Part shown: one piece after another, positions 1-8,785 of the stretch
Layout of the letters: each line of letters opens with the position of its first letter
Position numbering within the stretch: position 1 is the first letter of the stretch
From: Pricia antarctica
GTDB taxonomy: Bacteria > Bacteroidota > Bacteroidia > Flavobacteriales > Flavobacteriaceae
NCBI RefSeq assembly: GCF_900101815.1
Contig: NZ_FNAO01000006.1
Coordinates: forward strand, 124,001 to 188,000
DNA length: 64,000 nt
Direction: 5' to 3'
Made by a program: the position numbers and the translations under genes
The notes under the pieces: model-generated
What the model was told of the DNA's origin: nothing
The model's database searches: none
The model's input: the letters and a program-made list of their open reading frames with translations, nothing else

Positions 1-313
1 TATCACCGGTGAGGGATTCTTCTAGCATAGACTCATCGCTATCCGCAGAAAATAAATTTTTGATATCCATCCATGCACGGTGTACAGTGCCCCCAAATGA
101 TCCACTATCGTCGAAATCGGTAAAGGCGCCCTTGATTTCCCGTCTAAGGTTGATATTGAATTCCTTTCTTTTGATCGCCTTTTGACGGAAATAAACCGTT
201 AAAGTATGACTGTCGGCGTTTTCGGCAGCTTTTTCATACCCTTTAAAGGCATCTTCGTTCTTCGCTAAAATCTCTTTAATTTCATCGAATATTTCTTCAG
301 TTTTTTTGCTCAT
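1..313 (-). CDS. DUF2383 / PA2169-type four-helix-bundle protein (partial)
   Basis: The 3' end of this gene lies outside the window; about 104 residues are visible. The ATG is at 313-311 and the product begins MSKKTEEIFDEIKEIL. The visible part is strongly helical and charged and contains the pattern GTVHRAWMDIKNLF followed by an acidic stretch. This matches the ferritin-like DUF2383 (PF09537) family, whose members usually have a middle motif G-x-hydrophobic-HRAWxD. The family is soluble, its biochemical role is unknown, and in Bacteroidota it often sits with stress genes. The neighbours here (DUF2254, SDR, CsbD, topoisomerase IB) fit that. The family call rests on the motif; the function is not established. 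Confidence 0.75.
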   Translation of the reverse strand, partial: MSKKTEEIFDEIKEILAKNEDAFKGYEKAAENADSHTLTVYFRQKAIKRKEFNINLRREIKGAFTDFDDSGSFGGTVHRAWMDIKNLFSADSDESMLEESLTGD

Positions 314-420
314 GATATTTTATTTTTAAGGTTATCTAAAATTAGATGCAAGTGAGCCATGGGTTTATTCTTTTTGAAAGAATTTTTGACTGCATCCAGA
401 TTGTTATAGAGATTTTTGGT

Positions 421-1560
421 TCATTTAATTTTTTTTGAATTCCCATTCTGTGCAATACTTTTTTTGCTCTGTGCTAGTTTCCGCATCAGAAGGGGGTCAT
501 CTCCCATATAAGCTTCCATTTCTACAAAGCAAAATTCAGCGAGTTGGGTGCTGGGAACAAATTCGAAAAACAGCACGCCGCCTTTGGCAGATTTCATTCC
601 CTTGGCATCGGGAAGTTTATGGCGAAGTATAAACAACTGGGTCAAATAGTCGATGGCGGTCAAGGCCGTTCCGGGGTCATTAATGGCGGGCGAGCTTGCC
701 TTTACGGCCACTTCGACCAAATGTTTGAAACCGATTTCGAATACATCGATCGCTTCCACACGGTCTATGCTGATACATCTTTTGATGCTATTGACACTCT
801 TGGTATCGATTTTTGCAGAAGCCGCCAAAACCGGTTCGTTTTCCATTACAAAACTACCCATGGTTTTCAATAGTTTAAAACTGATTCCCTGTTTTTCGGA
901 AATGCCTATCAATTTCTGTAGCCTGATTTTGTTGAGGTATCCGCAGTGTTTAAAACAAATGGTATCGATCCAGACGTCTTCCTCCTTATTCGATATAAAT
1001 TGCAGATCGGAATAAATTAGTTTCATCAGATTATCCCTGGTATTTTTAAAGGATTTATACAGGATAAAATTCACTTGAATGGTCTGTGATACGCTGTGGA
1101 TAAAATAAATGAAAAGTACGATGTTGGCCATGCTCATAATAATGGCCAAGGATGCGGCCATAGGAGGAAAGTCTTCGTTATTAGAATTAGATATAACAAT
1201 AGCCATTACAAGGGCATAGAGTAGCGTTCCGCTGGTCACTCCTAAAAGGATTTGATGCTTTTTTTCCCGAAGGATAAGAGGAATCAACCGAGGCGAATAA
1301 TTACTGATACTCCGATCTAAAACATTCATTACCATCGTAAAGGTGAAGATGGTCAGCGTAAAAACGCCCCCGATAGTAAAGGAAAGTATGAATTTGATAT
1401 TTTCCTTATCGGTAATGGCCAATCTAGGATAATCGGTTAAAAGGTTCGGTCGAAAGAAGACCAGGGCAAGTGCCAAAACTCCAAAACCTAAAGCGATACA
1501 CATGGTTATAAACGAGATACTGTTGCGTATGCGCCGCAGTAATGGTAAAACATTGTTCAT
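421..1560 (-). CDS. DUF2254 family predicted membrane protein
   Basis: The 379-residue product has four hydrophobic segments in its N-terminal half (about residues 17-37, 58-80, 103-123 and 135-157), followed by a soluble C-terminal domain of about 200 residues. The loop FTMVMNVLDRSISNYSPRLI and the later region VEVAVKASSPAINDPGTALT are typical of DUF2254 (PF10011), a family of predicted inner-membrane proteins without a defined activity. The start ATG at 1560 fits directly before the first arginine-rich segment. It is followed by the partial DUF2383 gene on the same strand about 107 bp away, so the two may be cotranscribed. The family assignment is good; no function is claimed. Confidence 0.85.
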   Translation of the reverse strand: MNNVLPLLRRIRNSISFITMCIALGFGVLALALVFFRPNLLTDYPRLAITDKENIKFILSFTIGGVFTLTIFTFTMVMNVLDRSISNYSPRLIPLILREKKHQILLGVTSGTLLYALVMAIVISNSNNEDFPPMAASLAIIMSMANIVLFIYFIHSVSQTIQVNFILYKSFKNTRDNLMKLIYSDLQFISNKEEDVWIDTICFKHCGYLNKIRLQKLIGISEKQGISFKLLKTMGSFVMENEPVLAASAKIDTKSVNSIKRCISIDRVEAIDVFEIGFKHLVEVAVKASSPAINDPGTALTAIDYLTQLFILRHKLPDAKGMKSAKGGVLFFEFVPSTQLAEFCFVEMEAYMGDDPLLMRKLAQSKKSIAQNGNSKKIK

Positions 1561-1680
1561 TATTCTGGGTATAAAAATGGCCTACAGGTACGAAAATCTA
1601 ATCGTAATTCATGTAGCATATTATTGAATTCTTCCGTTTTTAGTTCATAGTTCTTAACATCCGTAGGAAAAATAGGGCAA

Positions 1681-2499
1681 TCACCCGAAGGCGGATTCCA
1701 CGGCACCTCCGTCAATACGAATGTTGCTACCATTAACGTAGCTCGCGTGTTCCGAACATAAAAATGCGACCACCGATGCCACTTCTTCAGGTCTTCCCCT
1801 GCGTTGCATGGCGATATGTGGACGTTTGTTTTTCACGAACCATTGTACCGCTTTTTCTACTGTCGTATCTTTTTCCTTGGCCAGTTCTTCCATCATGGCA
1901 TCGGTCATCGGGGTTTCGATATAGGCAGGCGAAATACAATTGAAAAGTAGGTTCTCTTTGGAGTACGATCTCGACAAACATTTAGATAGGTTAATAATCG
2001 CCGCTTTGCAGGCGTTATATGGACTTTCTTCTTCGTAAGGCTGAAAGGCATTTTCGGAAGCTACCAAAATCATACGCCCCCATTTCAGCTTTTGCATCTG
2101 AGGTACGAACGCTCTTGCAATGCGGACCGCACCCATCAAATCTACCTCTATGGTCTTCATCCAGTCATCATCGGTGAGTTTCAAGAAATCGCCTGCCGCA
2201 CCCCGGGCACCGGCGGAATGGAATATGATGTGTGCGCCACCGAATTCCGTATCGATTTTATCGGCTAAATCCAAAACTTCCTGGTTTTTGGAGATATCGG
2301 CCGCTATCCCCATCACCTTAGCTCCGTTTTCGCAGTCTTTTTCGACTTGTTTTACGGCTTCCTTCAGTTCCTTATTATTTTTCTTGTCCGACAAAATAAC
2401 ATTAACGCCTTCCCTTACAAGAAACTTTGCGGTCTCGATACCCAAACCGGAATCTCCCCCGGTAATCAATGCCGTTTTTCCTTTTATCTGTAAATCCAT
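1681..2499 (-). CDS. SDR family NAD(P)-dependent oxidoreductase
   Basis: This is a classical short-chain dehydrogenase/reductase of 272 residues, a normal length for the family. The nucleotide-binding motif TGGDSGLG is at residues 13-20. The catalytic triad is visible as Ser148 (in VASEN), Tyr161 and Lys165 (in SPYNACKAAI). The C-terminal half contains ISPAYIETPMT and the usual YVNGSNIRIDGG ending. It should catalyse NAD(P)-dependent oxidation or reduction of a small alcohol or carbonyl; the substrate cannot be read from sequence. The gene is 120 bp upstream of the DUF2254 gene on the same strand and may belong with it in a stress-related unit. Confidence 0.9.
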   Translation of the reverse strand: MDLQIKGKTALITGGDSGLGIETAKFLVREGVNVILSDKKNNKELKEAVKQVEKDCENGAKVMGIAADISKNQEVLDLADKIDTEFGGAHIIFHSAGARGAAGDFLKLTDDDWMKTIEVDLMGAVRIARAFVPQMQKLKWGRMILVASENAFQPYEEESPYNACKAAIINLSKCLSRSYSKENLLFNCISPAYIETPMTDAMMEELAKEKDTTVEKAVQWFVKNKRPHIAMQRRGRPEEVASVVAFLCSEHASYVNGSNIRIDGGAVESAFG

Positions 2500-2801
2500 A
2501 GTATGTACTTAAATTTATTTAAAAATAAAAATACCCAGTAATTTCTACGCATAATGACCCTATGCGTTTAATTCCGGCTTCAAATGGATTCGAGTTCCGG
2601 AAGTATCTTAAGCACTTATTCCGACGTTGATACACCCGATTAAGTAGCCGTCGCACTAGAATTGTAGCCCAAATGAAATAAGGATTGATGGAATAGCATT
2701 TGCCGGGTTTTTAAACCGGACAATTCAGTAACTTTAAATAAAATACAAATAGTTCCTTACTTTTTTGCAGTAAGAACACGCAACTATTAGCATTTATTAT
2801 C
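2500..2801. other. intergenic gap, divergent promoters expected
   Basis: About 300 bp between the divergently transcribed SDR and 147-aa genes. I find no convincing ORF. A short inverted repeat, CCGGG TTTTT AAACCGG-like, lies near 2702-2720 but has no T-tract and is not called a terminator. The sequence TACTTTTTTG near 2758-2767 is close to, but one base longer than, the Bacteroidota -7 consensus TAnnTTTG and could drive the rightward gene. Confidence 0.3.
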
Positions 2802-3245
2802 ATGGAACTTCACTACAAAATATATCAAAGAGTAAAAATTTACATTGATAAAATTCAATGTGCCCTGATTAATCTGGAGCTCTTAAAAATCCGGACCGTA
2901 TTTGCCCAGACCGAAAAGTTGATAAAGCTACGATTTGAGGCATTGCGTTCTGTACGGGCACAACTTGTCAGTTTTTGTCTAAATCTCAAACCTTCGACAC
3001 CTTTTGTACCCTCTTCCCGGTGCAAGGCCATTACCTCATGGTACGGCGGTAAGAAGCTTCAGTGGGGTAAAAATCCATCAGATTTTCAAAAAGATCTTAT
3101 CGAGGCGGACAAGGAGGTTATTGAGGAAGCAGAATTTATTATTTCCGACACGAATGCACCGCCCGTCCTGATAAAGGTTTTAGAAAAACATGTGGAGTGC
3201 TTTGAAAAGATGCAAGAACCAGTAAAGACTTTCAATGAAAATTAA
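2802..3245 (+). CDS. divergent DUF2383-like protein, function unknown
   Basis: This 147-residue product has no clear signal peptide or membrane segment. Its C-terminal half, from about residue 90 onwards (GKNPSDFQKDLIEADKEVIE, then a helix ending VLEKHVECFEKMQEP), resembles the last two helices of DUF2383 proteins, where an acidic E-x-D-x-V-x-E pattern follows a short linker. The N-terminal half is basic and does not show the usual helix pairing or the HRAWxD motif, so the protein is either very divergent or a recombined copy. It overlaps the next gene by 11 bp, which suggests translational coupling with the hydrolase. The family link is my inference from pattern only. Confidence 0.5.
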   Translation: MELHYKIYQRVKIYIDKIQCALINLELLKIRTVFAQTEKLIKLRFEALRSVRAQLVSFCLNLKPSTPFVPSSRCKAITSWYGGKKLQWGKNPSDFQKDLIEADKEVIEEAEFIISDTNAPPVLIKVLEKHVECFEKMQEPVKTFNEN

Positions 3246-4014
3246 AGGTGAAGTGCAGGTTGATCACGATTATGAAATTATGGGTAGCGGAAAGAAGACG
3301 CTAGTTTTTATCCATTATTTTGGCGGTGATGCCGGTAGTTGGCATTGGTTGGCCAGGAGACTCCAAACAAATCATAGGTGTATTTTGTTGAACTTGCCCG
3401 GCTTTGGGTCGACCCGGCCTATGTCCCATCCTTCTATCTATGAATTCTCAAAGTTTATCAATGCCTGCATCGATGAACTCGGGCTAACTGAATATATACT
3501 CTGCGGCCATTCCATGGGAGGAAAACTCGCCCTGTACGCTGCCAAGATTATGGAGGGTGTCAAGCCAAAAAAAATCATACTAATTGCGCCCTCTCCACCC
3601 ACCGTAGAAAATATGGCCGCTGAAGAACGGGACCGCATGCTGAAGCATCCGAACGCGGAGGAGGCCCTAAAGACCGTGAAAGGTGCAATTAAGAAGAAGT
3701 TGGGAAAGAAAAAGTTTACCTATGCGATAGAATCCCAACTTAGAATTGACGAAAACACTTGGGACTGGTGGTTAAATGAAGGGATGCAAAACAATATTGC
3801 CGAAAGAATAAAGGATATGGATATTTCTACACATATTATATTCTCAAAGAACGACCCGGTCATAGCACAAGAGGCCATTTATTCGGAAGTATTGCCGTAC
3901 CTTAAAAATCCCTCGGTCATCACCTTGGGCAAGATAGGTCATTTGATCCCAATGGAAGCTCCCCGTAAATTGGCCAGACAAATCAAGAGAATAACCAAAC
4001 AGGATGTTTTATAA
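3235..4014 (+). CDS. alpha/beta fold hydrolase
   Basis: A 259-residue cytoplasmic alpha/beta hydrolase. The oxyanion-hole region HYFGGD is at residues 27-32, the nucleophile elbow GHSMGG at 91-96 (Ser93), an acidic residue in FSKNDPV near 207, and the catalytic histidine in GHLIPMEAP near residue 236. The order and spacing fit the family, and both the nucleophile and the histidine are intact. The substrate cannot be predicted; relatives include esterases, haloperoxidase-like enzymes and C-C hydrolases. The start codon lies inside the 3' end of the preceding gene (11-bp overlap), so the two are probably translated from one message. Confidence 0.85.
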   Translation: MKIKGEVQVDHDYEIMGSGKKTLVFIHYFGGDAGSWHWLARRLQTNHRCILLNLPGFGSTRPMSHPSIYEFSKFINACIDELGLTEYILCGHSMGGKLALYAAKIMEGVKPKKIILIAPSPPTVENMAAEERDRMLKHPNAEEALKTVKGAIKKKLGKKKFTYAIESQLRIDENTWDWWLNEGMQNNIAERIKDMDISTHIIFSKNDPVIAQEAIYSEVLPYLKNPSVITLGKIGHLIPMEAPRKLARQIKRITKQDVL

Positions 4015-4092
4015 CTGTAGCTAAATCCTACCTTTCCCTTGATAAGCATGAATTTGAGGGTATTGACCCGTGGTCTGGTCAGCGATTTTAGC

Positions 4093-4773
4093 CTAGAGCA
4101 TTTCGGTAAGTAAAAAAGTAGCCACCACCCATAGCAGTAAGGATAGGAAGCCACCTATCAAAAGAAAGTGCTTGAATTTATAATTGCCTATTCCATAAAT
4201 TAGCGTGTTCGTTTGGTATCCTACAGGGGTGAAAAAGCTAAAATTGGCCGCGAACATTACCCCGAGTATAAAAGGTTTAAAATCCAGTTCCAAGCCCTGT
4301 GCCACCGAAATGGCGATAGGGGTCATGATGATAGCCGTAGCGTTGTTGCTGACCACCCCGCTCATCAGCATGGTAACCAAGAACAGGGTTCCAGTCACGA
4401 CCCAGTTCGGCCGCCCCGATAAAAAGCCCAATAGTTGCTCCGAGATCCACATATCCGTACCCGTATTGTTCATGGCAAGGCCCAAAGGAATCATACCGGC
4501 CAACAAAAAAAAGATTTGCCAATTGACCTTTTTATATACGGTGGTCAGATCAAGGTTTCCGGTCAACAGCAGCAAACAAACCCCTGTTAGGGCGCTGACC
4601 ATTATGGAAAGTAGCCCTGTGGAGGCCAGTATAATGACTAAAAGGAGTATGGAAAGCGAAAAATACCGCTTGAATTGTGATACCACGTTCGTACCCTCGA
4701 ATTCTTGGAGAATCACCACATTTTCAGTGGCATTCAATACCCAACTTATCCTCCACGGAAACAGTTTAAAGAT
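4093..4773 (-). pseudogene. SLC13/DASS family permease, 5'-truncated remnant
   Basis: The open frame covers about 227 codons from an in-frame TAG at 4776-4774 to the normal end at 4093. It encodes only the C-terminal permease half of an SLC13 (divalent anion:sodium symporter) protein. Recognisable parts are SNNATAIIMTPIAISVAQGL and FFTPVGYQTNTLIYG, the second conserved Asn-Thr motif. Full-length bacterial members with RCK/TrkA-C domains are around 590 residues, so the N-terminal transport half and the RCK domains are missing. The only possible starts (for example TTG at 4737) fall inside what should be the domain linker. Upstream sequence to 4843 shows no trace of the missing part. The remnant is probably not functional. 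Confidence 0.75.
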
Positions 4774-4843
4774 CTAAAAAAAGAAAGACTAAGCCCGCTG
4801 CGAATCTCAGCGATGGCCCTGCTAACAAAGGCTTAACACAACC

Positions 4844-5335
4844 CTAATTATCCTGTTTCCAGCTTTCGTAGGCGGAATATTGTTCCTTGGAAAGTATTTC
4901 TTCTAACTGACGATCTTTTTCGTCGGATAGGGTGCCCATCATTTCACCGCTGGCCGTATTTTGTTGCTGGGTGGTAAAATCTTTTATGGCATTTTCAAAA
5001 CTTTGGATTTGGTCGTCTGTCATCCTAAGTTCTTGATACATTTGCGTATTGTCCGATTTATCGGTCACGGTAGTTGTGGACGCAGCGTCGATATTGACAT
5101 TGGAATTGCCACCGCCGGACCCGTTGGCCATTTGCACGGAACTCGTAGCGTCGTCCATCTCTCCGGTGTTTTCGACAGAATCGTCCCCCATAGCCCCAAC
5201 TTGGCTTTCATCGGTACCTTCGGCGACCATCTCATTTTGATTTTTTTCCATTTTTGATTGTGTACTTTTTTTGGCCCCGCAGGCCACACTAAACAGTACT
5301 ATTATTGCGGCGATAATTCTGCTACCTGTTTTCAT
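4844..5335 (-). CDS. putative lipoprotein, function unknown
   Basis: The 163-residue product starts MKTGSRIIAAIIVLFSVAC, a type II signal peptide with lipobox S-V-A-C and the modified cysteine at residue 19. The middle (about 25-90) is low-complexity, acidic and rich in Ser, Asn, Gly and Met. The C-terminal 60 residues are helical (LRMTDDQIQSFENAIKDF, then LSDEKDRQLEEILSKEQ), similar in character to periplasmic Spy/CpxP-like or DUF4142-like helical proteins, though I cannot assign a family. The protein is expected to be anchored in the periplasm or outer membrane. It is transcribed away from the TopIB gene's 3' end on the same strand, 190 bp downstream. Confidence 0.65.
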   Translation of the reverse strand: MKTGSRIIAAIIVLFSVACGAKKSTQSKMEKNQNEMVAEGTDESQVGAMGDDSVENTGEMDDATSSVQMANGSGGGNSNVNIDAASTTTVTDKSDNTQMYQELRMTDDQIQSFENAIKDFTTQQQNTASGEMMGTLSDEKDRQLEEILSKEQYSAYESWKQDN

Positions 5336-5524
5336 TTTTTTAGATTATTTGTTAATAGACTTATTTAAACTTTTTCTTTTACTTGCGAATCACATTTTGA
5401 CGCCCCATTAGCTCATTTTTGAAAACTGTATTCTTGCTATGCTGCTAAAAAATGATTTTATTAAAAGCTGCTAATTTCACTTCCAAATAAGAACTCTAAA
5501 TGAGTTCAATACTCAAGTATCCAT

Positions 5525-6526
5525 TCAGTAACTCTCCTCAATGACCTTTCGGGCCAGTTTCTCACTTGCCGAAAGTCCGAACGCGGTTTTAACTTCTTTA
5601 AATGGATTTGGGTCGGGCAGGGTTTTTTCGTCGATGGATCTGAATAGCGCTGGGTGCACGTAATAATCCCGACAAACGGTCGGGGTATTTCCTAATTCAG
5701 CGGCGACCATTTTTATAACAATGTTGCTGAACTTCTTTCTGCTGCCATCCTCAAGTTCCTCCAAGGCCAACGGATAACATTCCACCGCCAATCGGTTGGC
5801 GGACCATGTGCGAAAATCCTTGCTCGAAAAATCCGGACCCATATATTCCGCAATATATTCGTTGACGTCATCACTGTCTACATCGTGAAAGTTCTTTTGC
5901 TCATCGCGGTACCTAAAAATCTCATAGCCAGGTAAGTTGGCGACTTCCTTGATGAAAGGCACTAAGGTTTCATCATCGATATGCACCTCCTGTTCTTGAT
6001 GGCTTTTTCCCATAAAGGATAACAACAATTCGTCATCTTCTATGTTTAGGTGTTTTCTTCGCAAGGTGGTGAGTCCGTATGATTCGTTCTGTTTTTTGTA
6101 TTCCTTATTTCCTATGCGGATGCCGTACTCGTCCAAAATCAAGATAATCAATGCTACTAATTTATGTTTATCCCAGCCTTTGACGTCAAGATCTTTATGC
6201 GCTTTTTCACGAATTTTAGGAAGCAGCTTCGAAAAGTCGAGCATCTTCTTAAATTTCGCCTCCTGCTGCTGCTTTTCATATACTGAATGGTATATGTACT
6301 GCTTTCTATTTTTGGCATCGCGCCCGATAGCCTGTATATGGCCGTCGTCAAAACGGCATATCATAACACCCTGCCACATTGGTGGTATCACCATGCCACG
6401 GAGGCGTTTCAGGACTTTTTGGTCCTTGATTAGTTTTCCATTTTCATCATAAAAACTATAACCCTTGCCGCGTTTCTTTCTTGAGATGCACATGGCCGAA
6501 TCGTCGATTTCCCTAATTTTTTTCAT
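5525..6526 (-). CDS. DNA topoisomerase IB
   Basis: A 333-residue poxvirus-type bacterial topoisomerase IB, which relaxes supercoils through a transient 3'-phosphotyrosine link. The N-terminal domain includes VIPPMWQGVMICRF and the core contains ILDEYGIRIGNKEY and LTTLRRKH, with the catalytic arginine region. The active-site tyrosine is in TPTVCRDYYVHP, at about residue 289. Length matches the roughly 330-350 residues of the family. In Bacteroidota the gene is an accessory topoisomerase, often near stress-response genes such as those around it here. The start is the ATG at 6526. Assignment is firm. Confidence 0.93.
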   Translation of the reverse strand: MKKIREIDDSAMCISRKKRGKGYSFYDENGKLIKDQKVLKRLRGMVIPPMWQGVMICRFDDGHIQAIGRDAKNRKQYIYHSVYEKQQQEAKFKKMLDFSKLLPKIREKAHKDLDVKGWDKHKLVALIILILDEYGIRIGNKEYKKQNESYGLTTLRRKHLNIEDDELLLSFMGKSHQEQEVHIDDETLVPFIKEVANLPGYEIFRYRDEQKNFHDVDSDDVNEYIAEYMGPDFSSKDFRTWSANRLAVECYPLALEELEDGSRKKFSNIVIKMVAAELGNTPTVCRDYYVHPALFRSIDEKTLPDPNPFKEVKTAFGLSASEKLARKVIEESY

Positions 6527-6661
6527 GGAAGCTCAAAATATTAACATGGAGATAGGGTCAAAATTTGGATATCTAATTTCTAGGGAATGAGTATTTAGAT
6601 TTTTCGTTGCAGGGGAACGCCCCCCGATTTGACCTTTTCGATCGAAAACAATTCTAGAATG

Positions 6662-7162
6662 CTAAATTTTTAAATCGCCCTGCTCACCCAAATCTTGCTT
6701 TTCCCCGGTTATAGCACCCATACCCATTTTCAGAAGGCTCACCAGTTTGCCGTTTTTAGTATCCCAGTAATGGGCATCCTTTGGTATCACTTTTATTGCC
6801 GTCAGATTCGGGTCGTCAATGCCGTCGAACCATGCATCGTCCGACTTTCCGTAATATTTTTCAAGTACGGGTCGTTCGGTAGATATAAAAGCATGACCGA
6901 AAACGGTCATGAATTCCATATCGCTAGGTTTGGAATAAATCAGTTGAATGCTATTTTCGGTACTTAAATAAGCGTTATGCTCACTATTTTTATTGCTTAA
7001 GAACCAAATGCATCCATCTTCATCTACATCTTTGGTACTCATAGGAATGACATGTGTCGGCTTTGATCCCAAATGGGTTTCCATCATCGCAAAGTCGATA
7101 TTTTCTGCCAGTTCCTTAATTTTTGCTTTTGCTTCCTCGTTGAATAAATTGTTCTTGCTCAT
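6662..7162 (-). CDS. pyridoxamine 5'-phosphate oxidase-like general stress protein
   Basis: A 166-residue member of the PNPOx-like split-barrel flavin-binding family, close to general stress protein 26 (YdaG type). Typical segments are AENIDFAMMETHL near residues 19-31, then strands with IWFLSNKNSEHNAYLS and FMTVFGHAFIS, and a C-terminal WDTKNGKLVSLLKMG. Such proteins bind FMN, FAD or F420 and may reduce small substrates; the exact reaction is unknown. The length is normal for the family. It is upstream of the TopIB gene on the same strand with 135 bp between them, in keeping with a shared stress region. Confidence 0.88.
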   Translation of the reverse strand: MSKNNLFNEEAKAKIKELAENIDFAMMETHLGSKPTHVIPMSTKDVDEDGCIWFLSNKNSEHNAYLSTENSIQLIYSKPSDMEFMTVFGHAFISTERPVLEKYYGKSDDAWFDGIDDPNLTAIKVIPKDAHYWDTKNGKLVSLLKMGMGAITGEKQDLGEQGDLKI

Positions 7163-7481
7163 GAGTTTTAAATTTTTTTAAAAATAATATAGACAGGTCC
7201 AGTTTGTTATCCCAAAAAGAGGATGTTTTAGCTGTTTCGAAAAGGGCTTGTTCAAAATCGTTTTTAGGATTTCAAAAAAACAATGAAATTCCTATCTTTC
7301 GCAACTATAGGGAACCGTGTAAGGTTTAAAAATTCCGATAGTAGGTCAACATTGCCTCGACCGGTTAGGCATAGAACTATTTTGAAGGTTTTATACTTTA
7401 AACACTGAACAGTTACAAAGATTAAATGCTACAAAGTAGCGTTTGAATCTTAAACAGATAAATTAATAATACGTACTACCA
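7163..7481. other. intergenic gap, divergent promoter region
   Basis: This stretch of about 320 bp separates the minus-strand stress protein from the plus-strand DUF808 gene. No ORF is credible. TATCTTTCG at 7293-7301 differs at one base from the Bacteroidota -7 element TAnnTTTG and could serve the DUF808 gene, although it lies about 180 bp from the start codon. Confidence 0.3.
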
Positions 7482-8354
7482 ATGGCATCAGGATTTTTCG
7501 CATTACTCGACGATATCGCAAGTATGATGGACGATGTGGCCGTCATGACCAAGGTTGCGGGCAAAAAGACCGCCGGTATATTGGGCGATGATTTGGCCGT
7601 AAACGCCGAAAAGGCATCCGGATTTATGGCCTCCCGTGAAATCCCCGTGCTTTGGGCGATTACCAAGGGCTCATTGCTGAACAAGTTGATTATTTTACCG
7701 GTCGCTTTTCTGCTCAGTGCTTTTCTGCCGGCAGCGGTTACCATAATCTTAATACTTGGTGGGCTCTATCTTGCATACGAGGGGGCAGAAAAAATCTATG
7801 AGTTTTTTGTACCGCATGAACATGCCATCGAAGCAGTCGCCACGGAGATGACCGAGGCGGAAATCTTGGCTGTAGAAAAGGAGAAGATAAAATCGGCCAT
7901 CGTGACTGATTTTATTCTATCGGTCGAAATTGTTATCATTGCTTTAGGCAGCGTAGTTAAAGAAGATATTTGGACACAAGTAATAGTTGTCTCCATCATT
8001 GCCCTGTTGGCAACCGTTGGTGTATATGGTATCGTCGCACTTATCGTACGTATGGACGATTTCGGGACCAAGCTTATTTCCCTCAACAAAAGGGACGATA
8101 GTTTTTCGGATAAAATCGGCCGCTTTTTAGTTAGCGCCCTTCCAAAAGTGGTTAAAAGCCTATCCGTAATCGGTACTGTTGCGCTGATTTTAGTAGCTGG
8201 CGGAATCTTCGTACATAATGTACACTTTATCCATGATTGGCTTCATGCCTTGCCATCCATTTTGGCTGAATTTTTAACCGGTTTGGTAGTCGGGTTTGCT
8301 TGTTTACCCTTGGTAATGGGATTTAAAAAAGCTTGGAAGAAAATAAAGGGGTGA
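7482..8354 (+). CDS. DUF808 family membrane protein
   Basis: The 290-residue product begins MASGFFALLDDIASMMDDVA, the hallmark opening of DUF808 (PF05661, YedI-like). This is followed by KVAGKKTAGILGDDLAVNAE. There are several hydrophobic segments, roughly at 68-95, 138-155, 164-186, 225-245 and 262-282, consistent with an inner-membrane protein. No biochemical role is known for the family. The length fits other members (about 290-320). The gene is transcribed alone, convergent with csbD, and a bidirectional hairpin terminator lies directly after it. Confidence 0.92.
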   Translation: MASGFFALLDDIASMMDDVAVMTKVAGKKTAGILGDDLAVNAEKASGFMASREIPVLWAITKGSLLNKLIILPVAFLLSAFLPAAVTIILILGGLYLAYEGAEKIYEFFVPHEHAIEAVATEMTEAEILAVEKEKIKSAIVTDFILSVEIVIIALGSVVKEDIWTQVIVVSIIALLATVGVYGIVALIVRMDDFGTKLISLNKRDDSFSDKIGRFLVSALPKVVKSLSVIGTVALILVAGGIFVHNVHFIHDWLHALPSILAEFLTGLVVGFACLPLVMGFKKAWKKIKG

Positions 8355-8363
8355 TAGCAAATA

Positions 8364-8395
8364 CAAAAGCCGGCAATTTAAATTGCCGGCTTTTG
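8364..8395. terminator. bidirectional hairpin terminator
   Basis: A perfect palindrome, AAAAGCCGGCAATT followed by AATTGCCGGCTTTT, lies between the convergent DUF808 and CsbD genes. Its A-flank and T-flank give a U-tract on each strand, so it can serve both genes. Confidence 0.85.
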
Positions 8396-8413
8396 TGAAT
8401 TAATAGATTTAAA

Positions 8414-8599
8414 TTACATCTTATCTATTTCATCTTTCAACTCCTCTTTGGTCTTTCCAGTTTTTTCTTGGAGCTTACCGAGCATTTCATCGAATTTTCC
8501 TTCACCATAAGTAACGTCATCGTCAGTCAGCTTACCATATTTTTGCTTGAATTGACCCTTGACCTGTTTCCATTTTCCTTCAACTTGATCACTGTTCAT
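8414..8599 (-). CDS. CsbD family stress protein
   Basis: A 61-residue hydrophilic protein with the CsbD (PF05532) pattern: EGKWKQVKGQFKQKYGKLTD, then GKFDEMLGKLQEKTGKTKEE. CsbD-like proteins are small, abundant under general stress (sigma-B dependent in Bacillus) and of unknown mechanism. The length is normal. The gene stands alone and is convergent with the DUF808 gene. Together with the DUF2383, DUF808, PNPOx-like and TopIB genes it marks this end of the window as stress-related. Confidence 0.93.
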   Translation of the reverse strand: MNSDQVEGKWKQVKGQFKQKYGKLTDDDVTYGEGKFDEMLGKLQEKTGKTKEELKDEIDKM

Positions 8600-8723
8600 A
8601 ATATTCGTTTTAAATTAATATTTTCATTTTAGTTAAAGTAAAATTAAGTTATAACTCTAGATACGATGAGCGCTAAACGAATATGTTTTAATGCGAAAAA
8701 TGCTCTCATCCGACAATGGGAAT

Positions 8724-8759
8724 AAAAAAAGCGATTCTTTTTTAGAGAACCGCTTTTTT
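8724..8759 (-). terminator. hairpin terminator of the MFS gene
   Basis: AAAAAAGCG and CGCTTTTTT flank a partly paired loop, about 27 bp past the stop of the minus-strand MFS gene. The A-run at the low-coordinate side becomes the U-tract of a leftward transcript. Confidence 0.7.
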
Positions 8760-8785
8760 GATATTTTAAGAATTTCTTTAAAAAT

